Source of the DNA: Flammeovirgaceae bacterium UBA2371
GTDB lineage: Bacteria; Bacteroidota; Bacteroidia; Cytophagales; Cyclobacteriaceae
Length of the DNA stretch: 64,000 bases
Direction: 5' to 3'
Assembly: GCA_002345965.1 (NCBI GenBank)
Contig: DDTF01000022.1
Coordinates: 5,697-69,696 of the forward strand
The notes beneath the pieces are model-generated. The model had not been told where the DNA came from. It worked only from the letters and a program-made list of their open reading frames with translations, and made no database searches. Shown here piece by piece: positions 44,222 through 52,215 of the stretch (its first letter is position 1; every line of letters starts with the position of its first letter). The position numbers and the translations under genes are program-made.

Positions 44222-47200
44222 TTAATAATTAACTTTTATTGAAAATAGCCATGAACGTGTACTTGGGTTGGTGAAGTAATCTATACCAAACCCGCTATCC
44301 ACACCTGATTGGTTGATTTCCGGGTCAATACCCTGAACCTTTGTCCAAAGAACTAGGTTACGTCCAGTAATTCCCAAATCAACTGATGTCAGTTTCATAC
44401 GCTTCACCCATTCGTTATTCAATTTGTATTGCAAACTGATTTCGCGCAGACGCGTCCAGCTACCATCGCTAATGGCAAATTCATTGATAGCAGATCCACC
44501 TAGGCCACCGCCCAATGATGTATACCATCGTTCATCTTTCAATACAGGTCCGGCTCCAAAGTCTTCGATGTTTCCACGCACAGTTGTACCTGCCGGAAAT
44601 ACTACACCAGCAGAATTTCTCAGGTCCTGGGTTAAGGTAACTTCATTACCTACATCAGCATGCGTACCGAATTGATATAATACAAATCGGGTACGGTCTG
44701 CATAGTCACCACCCTGGAAGGTCTCAAACAAAACATTGAGTGAAAGGCCTTTGAAAGAAGTAGAAAATCCAAGGCCACCTCTCCAGTCCGGATTGGGATC
44801 TCCAACAACACCTTGGTCATTATCAATCTGAGGGAAACCATTGGCATCCAATACAAACGATCCGTCTGCATTGCGTTGGGCACGTGTAGACCAGAAAGAG
44901 CCTAATGCATGACCTTGAACAGCTCTGGAACTGATAGACTGCGTGGTGAGCTCGATAGACTCAGTACCTTTTAAGTCAGTCACCAGGTTTCGGTTGTTAT
45001 TGAAGTTACCATAAAGGTTAACTTGCCAATCTCTGTTTTTGAATATGGTATAATTCGCATCCAACTCCACCCCTTTGTTGGTCATGGTTCCTGCATTGGC
45101 GTACACGCTGTTGAAACCTCCTGATGGAGCCAATCCTACTTCAAACAACAAGTCTTTGATCTCGTTGGAGTAGTAAGTAAAACCAATTCCCAGTTTATCA
45201 TTGAACAAACGCAAGTCGGTACCGATCTCAAACTCTGTTTTTACTTCTGGTTTCAGATTCGGGTTACCTTTATCGTCATTGTATCGGAATCCACCACCAT
45301 ATAACAATGGATCCAATCCATCATCATATGCATTATATGAAAACCCTTCAAAGGTTGTTCTATCGCGGTAAGGCTGAGGTTCAACACCCACCTGTCCGTA
45401 TGCCAATCTCAATTTACCGAAGGACAATATAGAGTTGTTGGTCAAACTTGGTAATTGTGTAAACTGCCATGCTACATCTGCTGCGGGATAAAAGAAAGTA
45501 CCAGCAATAGTTGAAGCTGCTTCTTGTGTTCCATTGACGTTCAAGAATAACTGATCGTAAAAGTCAAATGCCAAAACTGAGTACAGACGATTTGATCTTC
45601 TGTGTCTGTAAGTATTATCAGGGAAGAAGAGTTTAGAATTGTTGAAATTTCTCAAATCGGTGTTGATCAAAAATTGTTGTGCATCAACACGATCACGGAT
45701 ATATTTTCGATCATTGATATTCCACCCAATGGTTGCATTGAGGTTAATGTCACTGCTCAAAGGTCGGGTTGCGCGGATGATACCATCAAAGTTTACTTCT
45801 GTTTCTTTGAAATTCTCAGCGTCCAATTGACCTAGAGAAGGCACGTTACCTGCTGAACCTACAGGGAAAAATCGCTCTCTGCGATCGGTGTAGCTGTCAA
45901 CACCACCTCTTAAGATTACGTCCATCCAATCCAATGGAGAAATGGTCATTTCAGAAGAGACAATAAAGCGATCCACAACAGATGGATTCTTCAGTTCGTT
46001 GGTTGTCCACAAAGGGTTATTGTAGGTAGCATTTTGGTTGTCACCTAAATATCTTCTATAGCTACGCTGACGATTAGGGAATGCAGTTCCATTATTGTCG
46101 TAGTAAGTTCCTTTGTAGTCGCGGTTGTCAAAATCAGGAGCACCACGAAGCAATCCCAAATACAGACCATTAACATTAGAACTTTGTTGAATCCTGTTGG
46201 ATGAGGTATGGGCATAAGTTGCTTTTGAAGACAACGCCATCCAATCATTAAATTGAGTGCTTGAATTTAGCCTTAAAGTAGTTCTCCTGTAGTCGGCATT
46301 TCTTACAATACCTTTTTGATCCAAGTCACCAAAGCTGAAGTAGAAGTTCGACTTCGCTCCACCTCCGCTTATAGCCAGAGAGTTCTCCCAGAAACTTCCG
46401 TCCTGGAATACAGCATCAAAGTTTTCATCCAGGAAAGTTTCTCTTGAATTTTTTGCGGTAATGGGATAATAAATGGTTCCGTCATCCGCCTGGAAATATC
46501 TGCCGGTTGTATTGACTGCGTCAGGTTCACCAGTACGATCAGCAATTCTATCCCCCCATGAGTTGGCACTTGTTGGGCTGTAGTTGCCATTACTGCCCTG
46601 TCCAAATTTATCTTGCAGCGGGTGCCTTCTATTGATTTGATCTATAGAATACGTAGAGCTGAAAGAGATGTTTACCTTGTCTCCTGCTTTTCCTTTTTTG
46701 GTTGTAATCACCACCACACCGTTTGCGGCACGCGATCCCCACAAAGCAGCAGCAGATGCACCTTTCAATACCTGAATAGATTCAATGTCTTCTGGATTGA
46801 GGTCATTGATCCTCGATTGTTCAGAAGTACCACCAGCTCGTGACCCACTGTTTCCAGTAAGGCTCGAGTTACTCACAGGAATACCATCGACAATAAAAAG
46901 CGGATCTGATGATCCCGTAATGGTATTGGCACCTCTGATTTGAATGGTCGAACCGGCTCCAGGATCACCATTTGAACGTGCAATACGTACACCGGCAGCT
47001 TTACCCGCCATTCCGTTCAGCAAGCCTGTCTCACCAGATCTGGCTACATCACTTGCTTTTACAACAGCACTAGTCGAGCCTAACTTATCTTTGTTTTGCT
47101 CAAAGCCCAGTGCACTCACCACTATTTCACTTAACTGCAGTACATCCTCCTCAAGAGAGACATTGATAGTGGATCTTGTTCCGACTACCTCAGACACAGA

Positions 47201-47428
47201 AGTGTAACCGATAAAGCTGAATACCAAAGTGGCATCATTTTGCACCTGGATGGAAAAATTTCCTGACACATCAGTAATCGTTCCATTCGAGGTTCCGCGC
47301 TCGATGACGTTCACCCCAATGAGGGCGTCACCATTCGCATCCGTAACCCTACCTGTGACAGATCGCTGCGCAAAGGCAGTCAATCCTAACAGCAGAAGGA
47401 CTACAGTAACCGAGTAGATTTTTTGCAT
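44222..47428 (-). CDS. SusC/RagA-family TonB-linked outer membrane transporter
   Basis: Start at the ATG at 47428 (MQKIYSVTVVLLLLGLTAFAQ signal); the upstream extension starts at TTG. The 1068-residue protein has a carboxypeptidase-like N-terminal domain (VTGRVTDANGDALIGVNV), the TonB box region (LSEIVVSALG), a Plug domain (GMAGKAAGVRI, IQIRGANTITGSSDPLFIVDGIP in parts, SIQVLKGASAAALWGSRAANGVV in parts) and a barrel ending in LFSIKVNY. It imports what SusD captures, with energy from TonB. An exact TACGTTTG box is 25 bases upstream. Confidence 0.95.
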   Translation of the reverse strand: MQKIYSVTVVLLLLGLTAFAQRSVTGRVTDANGDALIGVNVIERGTSNGTITDVSGNFSIQVQNDATLVFSFIGYTSVSEVVGTRSTINVSLEEDVLQLSEIVVSALGFEQNKDKLGSTSAVVKASDVARSGETGLLNGMAGKAAGVRIARSNGDPGAGSTIQIRGANTITGSSDPLFIVDGIPVSNSSLTGNSGSRAGGTSEQSRINDLNPEDIESIQVLKGASAAALWGSRAANGVVVITTKKGKAGDKVNISFSSTYSIDQINRRHPLQDKFGQGSNGNYSPTSANSWGDRIADRTGEPDAVNTTGRYFQADDGTIYYPITAKNSRETFLDENFDAVFQDGSFWENSLAISGGGAKSNFYFSFGDLDQKGIVRNADYRRTTLRLNSSTQFNDWMALSSKATYAHTSSNRIQQSSNVNGLYLGLLRGAPDFDNRDYKGTYYDNNGTAFPNRQRSYRRYLGDNQNATYNNPLWTTNELKNPSVVDRFIVSSEMTISPLDWMDVILRGGVDSYTDRRERFFPVGSAGNVPSLGQLDAENFKETEVNFDGIIRATRPLSSDINLNATIGWNINDRKYIRDRVDAQQFLINTDLRNFNNSKLFFPDNTYRHRRSNRLYSVLAFDFYDQLFLNVNGTQEAASTIAGTFFYPAADVAWQFTQLPSLTNNSILSFGKLRLAYGQVGVEPQPYRDRTTFEGFSYNAYDDGLDPLLYGGGFRYNDDKGNPNLKPEVKTEFEIGTDLRLFNDKLGIGFTYYSNEIKDLLFEVGLAPSGGFNSVYANAGTMTNKGVELDANYTIFKNRDWQVNLYGNFNNNRNLVTDLKGTESIELTTQSISSRAVQGHALGSFWSTRAQRNADGSFVLDANGFPQIDNDQGVVGDPNPDWRGGLGFSTSFKGLSLNVLFETFQGGDYADRTRFVLYQFGTHADVGNEVTLTQDLRNSAGVVFPAGTTVRGNIEDFGAGPVLKDERWYTSLGGGLGGSAINEFAISDGSWTRLREISLQYKLNNEWVKRMKLTSVDLGITGRNLVLWTKVQGIDPEINQSGVDSGFGIDYFTNPSTRSWLFSIKVNY

Positions 47429-47452
47429 AAGAGTTTTAGTTTGTTTGACCTT

Positions 47453-47460
47453 CAAACGTA
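47453..47460 (-). promoter_or_regulatory. candidate -7 box of the SusC-SusD operon
   Basis: TACGTTTG on the minus strand fits the Bacteroidota TAnnTTTG box exactly and lies 25 bases before the susC ATG, a normal distance. A clear TTTG box about 19-21 bases further upstream is missing, where a T-rich run lies instead. Confidence 0.4.
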
Positions 47461-47855
47461 AATCATTAAGAAAAAAAATCCTACACTTTTTTTAGCGAAC
47501 GGTCATTAGGTAGGTTTCATTCATCTATCAACGAGTGTGTGCATTGCAAAAAAAAATCCCTCAATACGAGTTAGTTATTTTTTGCCAGCGAATTGTTTTC
47601 ATCTGGTTCATCCGTACAAATTGTGGCCTGCGAGATCGCTAGCGCACATCTCTATGTACGCACGGCCAACGCTTTCAATTAATTTCATCACTGCACTAAC
47701 AAGGATAGTCACATCGCTGAAATAAAAGTGTACCAAAAAATATTTTACTCACGATGAAAAAAATTGCCCCATCTCGCGGGACATTCGACAAAAAGTCGAG
47801 TGAAAAAGAATGACGCAACATTTTGCCCAGAGTGTTCAGAATCGACCAGTCGACC

Positions 47856-47884
47856 AAAAAAAAAGAACCTCATCGCTGAGGTTC
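47856..47884 (-). terminator. rpoD terminator
   Basis: A perfect eight-pair stem (GAACCTCA and TGAGGTTC on the plus strand) with a TCGC loop, followed on the minus strand by nine T residues, 28 bases after the rpoD stop. Confidence 0.92.
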
Positions 47885-47911
47885 CCTTGTTCTGTATTTA
47901 ATGATTGCAAT

Positions 47912-48778
47912 TTATCCCAGATACGCTTTGAGCTCTTTGCTTCTGGATGACTGTCTTAATTTTCTTGTCGCCTTCTCTTTGATCTGACGCACGCGCTCAC
48001 GGGTCAGGTCAAATTGGTCTGCGATCTCTTCCAATGTCACCGCATGACCACCGGATAGTCCATAGTACAACGAGATAACAGCTGATTCACGTTCGCTCAA
48101 AGTAGCCAAAGCACGCTTCACTTCTGTTTGCAGCGACTTGATCATCAAATCTGAATCCGGCACGTCTGCATCTTCATCTTCCATGATGTCTAGAAGTGTA
48201 CCATCACCATCTCCTTGCGCAAATGGTGCATCCATAGAAACTTTACGTGCTCTAAAGGTTAGGTTGGTTCTGATCTCGTCAGGAGTCATTTCCATCACCT
48301 CTGCCAATTCGTCTTCGGTTGGCTCACGCTGGTGCTTTTGCTCCAACTCAGAAAACGCGTTGTTAATTTTATTCAGCGATCCTACCCTGTTAAGTGGAAG
48401 TCTCACTATTCTGGATTGCTCGGCCAATGCTTGTAAAATGCTTTGGCGAATCCACCATACTGCATAGGATATGAACTTAAACCCGCGTGTCTCATCAAAA
48501 CGAGTCGCTGCTTTAATAAGTCCCAGGTTCCCCTCATTGATAAGGTCACTCAATGTCAGGCCATGGTTTTGGTATTGTTTTGCCACAGATACCACAAAAC
48601 GCAGGTTGGCATTGACCAACTTTTCCAAGGCTATTTTGTCTCCCTCTCTAATTCGCTTTGCAAGCTGAACTTCCATCTCCGCAGTAATCAGATCAATCCT
48701 GGCAATTTCACTGAGGTACTTGTCCAGTGATTGTGTCTCACGATTAGTTATCTGCTTGGTTATCTTGAGTTGACGCAT
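47912..48778 (-). CDS. rpoD: housekeeping RNA polymerase sigma factor (sigma-70 group 1)
   Basis: A 288-residue sigma factor lacking region 1.1 and the non-conserved insert, as is usual in Bacteroidota. Region 1.2 starts at SLDKYLSEIARIDL. Region 2 has NLRFVVSVAKQYQ, LSDLINEGNLGLIKAA and FKFISYAVWWIRQSI. Region 3 is VRLPLNRVGSLNK onward. Region 4.2 is TLEEIADQFDLTRERVRQI. The intact region 2.4 and 4.2 and the lack of nearby stress genes favour the primary sigma factor. It recognises the TAnnTTTG promoters noted elsewhere. The gene is monocistronic with a strong terminator. Confidence 0.95.
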   Translation of the reverse strand: MRQLKITKQITNRETQSLDKYLSEIARIDLITAEMEVQLAKRIREGDKIALEKLVNANLRFVVSVAKQYQNHGLTLSDLINEGNLGLIKAATRFDETRGFKFISYAVWWIRQSILQALAEQSRIVRLPLNRVGSLNKINNAFSELEQKHQREPTEDELAEVMEMTPDEIRTNLTFRARKVSMDAPFAQGDGDGTLLDIMEDEDADVPDSDLMIKSLQTEVKRALATLSERESAVISLYYGLSGGHAVTLEEIADQFDLTRERVRQIKEKATRKLRQSSRSKELKAYLG

Positions 48779-49070
48779 TAACGATTAAATTAATTGTTTA
48801 TATATAAGTACTAAATATGATTCAAAAAACGCACTTTTTTTATTTACTCTTTAAAATATCATTCACAATCAAAGCTTAATCTGCTTTGCAGCATTTCTTT
48901 GAGTTGAATATAAATTAAAGGGGTAATTTTAAGAGAAATCGCATAAATCGCCAGCAAAATTACAAAAAACAGGCAATAATCCCAACTTATCATCATTTAA
49001 GTAAGTGTATAACAAACAGTTATCAGAATAGTTCCTACCCCTTCAATTATCATTATTTTGCCAGTGCTGG

Positions 49071-50210
49071 TCATAACAGTCCAAATAAAAAGATGGTAAA
49101 CATTCCCCATGCCGTACCTGACACCATACTTAAAATCGCCAATAATATGGCATGCGGCATCCATTCTTCATTGTAGGCAGAAGTAACCGCGGGTGCAGTG
49201 GATATGCCACCCAGATTGGCCATACTGGCTATGGGCACCCAGGCCATGTGCAGCCTGAGTAACCGCGCCACCAGCATCATGAATACATAATGGGCTACAA
49301 TCCAGACCATCGCTACCACCACAAAAGGAATGGGCAGCGACAAACCACTAAAGTCCAACCGCAAACCAAGAATGGCCATAATTAAAATAATTAAAACTCC
49401 CCCTACTTTAAGCACCAAAGTATGATTCCATCGAGGCACGAAATTACCAAGAAGGAGTCCAACAATAGAGAGCAATATCACACGCCATAAAAAATCCTCT
49501 ACCAACCAGTTGGTAATCATTGTCACTGCCACTATTGAGCTCAACGTAATGATCATGGATCCGATTGTTCTGCTGCTTGGCTTTATTTCATCCGGAATGA
49601 AATCCGGTATCTTTTCTGTGATACCAAAAAATGTATTGAACTGGTCGCTTCGTTTGATCAGTTGAAACATGAGTATGGTCCAGATGTTAACGAGAATATT
49701 GTCCAACACCAACACCGACAGAAACAGGGACTCTGGTGTGCCCACCAATTCTTTCAGCACCAGTTGACTGGTGCTACCTCCTATCCACCCTCCTACTATA
49801 GGTACCAGTCCCTTCCAATACTCCTGATTGATAAACATCTCGCGGCCATCGGGCAAAAGGTATTGAGCAGCCAAAACCAATATTACCGGTAAGGTGGCGA
49901 TGACAAATGATCCGGATACAAATAAAATAATTGGGCGCGCACCCACGATCTTGAGTTGGGGAATGGACAAGGCGCTCATTACCGTGAGGATGGCAAATGG
50001 AATGATCCAGTTTCTGCTGATTGAATGAAGGAATACGCCCGAAAGATCCAATCCTGTACTGTGTGTAACGGCTGCCGGAATTACATACGCAAAGAGTATG
50101 GCTGGAAACCAATTCAACAATGCTTTTATCCATGGAGTTTGTTGCTTGTTGAGCCAAAGCACTGTCACTACCGTAAACACTACAACTAAAAGGGCAATCC
50201 AAAAGTCCAT
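49071..50210 (-). CDS. DUF819 family membrane transporter
   Basis: A 379-residue protein with about ten membrane segments. DUF819 features are the sequence WFPAILFAYVIPA, SRNWIIPFAIL, the glycine-rich VGGWIGGSTSQLVL and FLSVLVLDNILVN, and the final ANLGGISTAPAVTSAY. The family is related to anion and carboxylate permeases and is functionally undefined. It follows, in the same orientation, the PLD-like and malonate transporter genes (96 bases after the former), so a link in carboxylate metabolism can be imagined, not shown. Confidence 0.9.
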   Translation of the reverse strand: MDFWIALLVVVFTVVTVLWLNKQQTPWIKALLNWFPAILFAYVIPAAVTHSTGLDLSGVFLHSISRNWIIPFAILTVMSALSIPQLKIVGARPIILFVSGSFVIATLPVILVLAAQYLLPDGREMFINQEYWKGLVPIVGGWIGGSTSQLVLKELVGTPESLFLSVLVLDNILVNIWTILMFQLIKRSDQFNTFFGITEKIPDFIPDEIKPSSRTIGSMIITLSSIVAVTMITNWLVEDFLWRVILLSIVGLLLGNFVPRWNHTLVLKVGGVLIILIMAILGLRLDFSGLSLPIPFVVVAMVWIVAHYVFMMLVARLLRLHMAWVPIASMANLGGISTAPAVTSAYNEEWMPHAILLAILSMVSGTAWGMFTIFLFGLL

Positions 50211-50306
50211 CAGTGCTGAGTAAAAGTTAAAAGATAGTAAAAAGATTTAGTCTATTAGAATGTGATTCTATTCAATGATGGGTCAAACCACTTATCAATG
50301 TCTGGG

Positions 50307-50987
50307 TTAAGGTTTATAGAATTGCATGGAGTCCCATAATTGGCTGAACTCTTTGATAAATGATTTTACTACACTTCCATCTTTTGTCAGCAACACATTT
50401 TCATGATTGTACTTGGCTGCACTTAAGGTCCAGTTGTAGCTTCCTGTGATGAGTGCAATGTTGTCTACTACCATAAATTTGTGATGCATGTGATTGGGTG
50501 TGTCATCCATTTTTATTTCAATGCCCTCTCTGGCCATGCGCGCAATATCCGACCCCATGTCCAGGGATTTGTCATTGTCGGTAATGATTCTTACCTGCTT
50601 TCCTCTCTGGTGTGAATCAATAATCGCACTGGTGATTCTGTCATCGCTGATGGTAAAGACACAAATGTGCACCGTATTGACTGCATACATAATTTGGTTG
50701 ATGATGGTATTTCGGCAGGCATCTCCGGGACTAAAGAAGGCATCTGCTTTCTCGGTACTTTTTGGCAACAACGCACTATTGGCGTTTTTTATCCATTCCA
50801 ATATGAACGGGTAGTTCTCGGGTGTGGCTTTTTCATTGGCAATCTCATAAATCTTACTTCGAAGAAAATTGAGTTGATCTGCATCAAGAGGAGATTCACC
50901 GATCAGGGATTTTATTGACTTCTTTTCTGAGCGAGAAAATATTTCGTCTTCAATACTCAATTGAAGTAGTTTAATGATTTCATCCAT
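50307..50987 (-). CDS. PLD-like protein with a helical N-terminal extension
   Basis: A 226-residue protein with one HKD motif (HHKFMVVDNIALITGSYNWT, about 168-187), as in bacterial Nuc endonuclease and mitochondrial PLD6, which act as dimers. The pieces VHICVFTISDDRITSAI and RGKQVRIITDN match the PLDc_2 core. The first 75 residues are helical and acidic (LLQLSIEDEIFSRSEKKSIKSLIGE in parts) with a TerB- or EF-hand-like look. No signal peptide is seen, so it is cytoplasmic. Nuclease or phospholipase activity is possible. It is between MadM and DUF819 genes. Confidence 0.85.
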   Translation of the reverse strand: MDEIIKLLQLSIEDEIFSRSEKKSIKSLIGESPLDADQLNFLRSKIYEIANEKATPENYPFILEWIKNANSALLPKSTEKADAFFSPGDACRNTIINQIMYAVNTVHICVFTISDDRITSAIIDSHQRGKQVRIITDNDKSLDMGSDIARMAREGIEIKMDDTPNHMHHKFMVVDNIALITGSYNWTLSAAKYNHENVLLTKDGSVVKSFIKEFSQLWDSMQFYKP

Positions 50988-51006
50988 AATCGTAGTGAGT
51001 TATCAT

Positions 51007-51750
51007 TTAAAGAATCGCCTGTAAAATCAAATAAAAAACTGACGGGCACAGCAGTGCTCCTATTCCCGTATAAAATGTTGCCGTAAGCGCTCCATAGGGA
51101 ACCAACTTGGGATTGGTGGCCGCCAGGCCAGCTGCCACTCCGCTGGTAGTGCCGATCAGTCCTCCAAACACCATGGCTGCATGAGGATTGTCAAGACCTA
51201 TTTGTTTGGCTACTATGGGTGTTCCTATGGTAATCATAATCGATTTCACTACCCCAATTGCAATACTTATGGCGATCACATCGGAGCCTGCGCCAATGGC
51301 GGAACCCGTAATCGGACCGACAATGAAAGAGCATGCACCCGCCCCAATGGTAGTAAAATCTTTAATGTCGGTATAGCCCATGGCATAGCCGATGGTGCCA
51401 CCTGCAAAGAAAGCAACGAACACACCTATTAATAGAGAGATGAACGCTGCTAACCCGGCCTTTTTAATCTCACCATAATTGGCGCCCATAGCCGTGGCCA
51501 CCACTGAGAAGTCGCGCATCATTGCTCCACCCAATAATGCCATACCCGAAAACAAAGGAACATCTGCTATTCCTTTTTTGCCACCCAGAAATGCCAATAT
51601 CAATCCAGAAGTAATGGCGATGGCCGCACCCGGAATTTTGTTATTGGTAAAATGCCTGGCTACCCAATAAGACAGATACATGATGACGCCCACCACCAAA
51701 AAGGCAAACACCAAATCATTGGCGTCAATGACTTTTTCGAATAGCTTCAT
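51007..51750 (-). CDS. madM: malonate transporter subunit MadM
   Basis: A 247-residue membrane protein with about seven segments. It matches MadM through NKIPGAAIAITSGLILAFLGG, GMALLGGAMMRDFSVVATAMG, GAGACSFIVGPITGSAIGAGSDVIAISIA and VFGGLIGTTSGVAAGLAATNP (in parts). MadM with MadL forms a sodium-dependent malonate carrier in Malonomonas and relatives. Its start overlaps the madL stop by 4 bases. No malonate decarboxylase gene is in the window. Confidence 0.9.
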   Translation of the reverse strand: MKLFEKVIDANDLVFAFLVVGVIMYLSYWVARHFTNNKIPGAAIAITSGLILAFLGGKKGIADVPLFSGMALLGGAMMRDFSVVATAMGANYGEIKKAGLAAFISLLIGVFVAFFAGGTIGYAMGYTDIKDFTTIGAGACSFIVGPITGSAIGAGSDVIAISIAIGVVKSIMITIGTPIVAKQIGLDNPHAAMVFGGLIGTTSGVAAGLAATNPKLVPYGALTATFYTGIGALLCPSVFYLILQAIL

Positions 51751-52136
51751 GTATTGTTGGAGGATGAACGCGTGATGTCCTTTGTAGCACCAATTTTAGA
51801 AACCAGCGGGACCAATAATAAACACAGACCAGTAGCCAGTACCCCGACCACAATGGCAACCCAACCACCTGAAAGGGCAGCTTTGACATTTTGAGTAGCC
51901 GACATGGCCACCACGATTGGTATGTACATTGCGTTCCAAAACGCGATACCATTTTCCGTCTCTGCCATTAGAAATCCCCGCTTTCTCATTTGCTCATTTA
52001 GCATGATCAGCATGAACATGGCAAAAGCCACACCTCCCATGTTTCCTGGAATCTGCATCCAAAAACCAAGCAGACTCCCCAATAGCTGACCAGCCAGGAA
52101 ACATCCCGCAAGAATTGCTACACCATAGATTTTCAT
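51747..52136 (-). CDS. madL: malonate transporter subunit MadL
   Basis: A 129-residue membrane protein with four segments, matching MadL by KIYGVAILAGCFLAGQLLG, GMQIP-like LGFWMQIPGNMGGVAFAMFMLI and FWNAMYIPIVVAMSATQNVKAAL (in parts). It is the partner of MadM and translationally coupled to it. Upstream lies a perfect 8-base inverted repeat that could be an operator. The TPR histidine kinase stops 80 bases upstream. Confidence 0.9.
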   Translation of the reverse strand: MKIYGVAILAGCFLAGQLLGSLLGFWMQIPGNMGGVAFAMFMLIMLNEQMRKRGFLMAETENGIAFWNAMYIPIVVAMSATQNVKAALSGGWVAIVVGVLATGLCLLLVPLVSKIGATKDITRSSSNNT

Positions 52137-52151
52137 CGAGTGACGGTATGT

Positions 52152-52191
52152 GATTGCAACAATTTAGGTTATTGTGGGGCGTATTGCAATC
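52152..52191. promoter_or_regulatory. inverted repeat upstream of madLM
   Basis: GATTGCAA (52152-52159) and TTGCAATC (52184-52191) form perfect 8-base arms 24 bases apart, 16 to 55 bases upstream of the madL start. Position suits an operator; a hairpin role in the histidine kinase 3' end is less likely because no T run follows on the minus strand. Confidence 0.3.
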
Positions 52192-52215
52192 AGTTTTCCT
52201 TATTAGCTCAAATGG

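Larger units (their letters stand above)
47429..47911. other. 483-base region upstream of susC
   Basis: It lies between the rpoD stop and the susC start, both genes on the minus strand. It holds the candidate susC -7 box (47453-47460) and the rpoD terminator (47856-47884), listed separately. The remainder is AT-rich with homopolymer runs and short hairpins (TCGAC-AAAAA-GTCGA near 47787). No convincing open frame or RNA gene was found. Its length is more than a promoter needs. Confidence 0.5.

Noticed and set aside
47537..47725. 62-codon open frame in the region upstream of susC
   Set aside because: No ribosome site, no domain, and no sign of a signal or membrane segment; likely chance.
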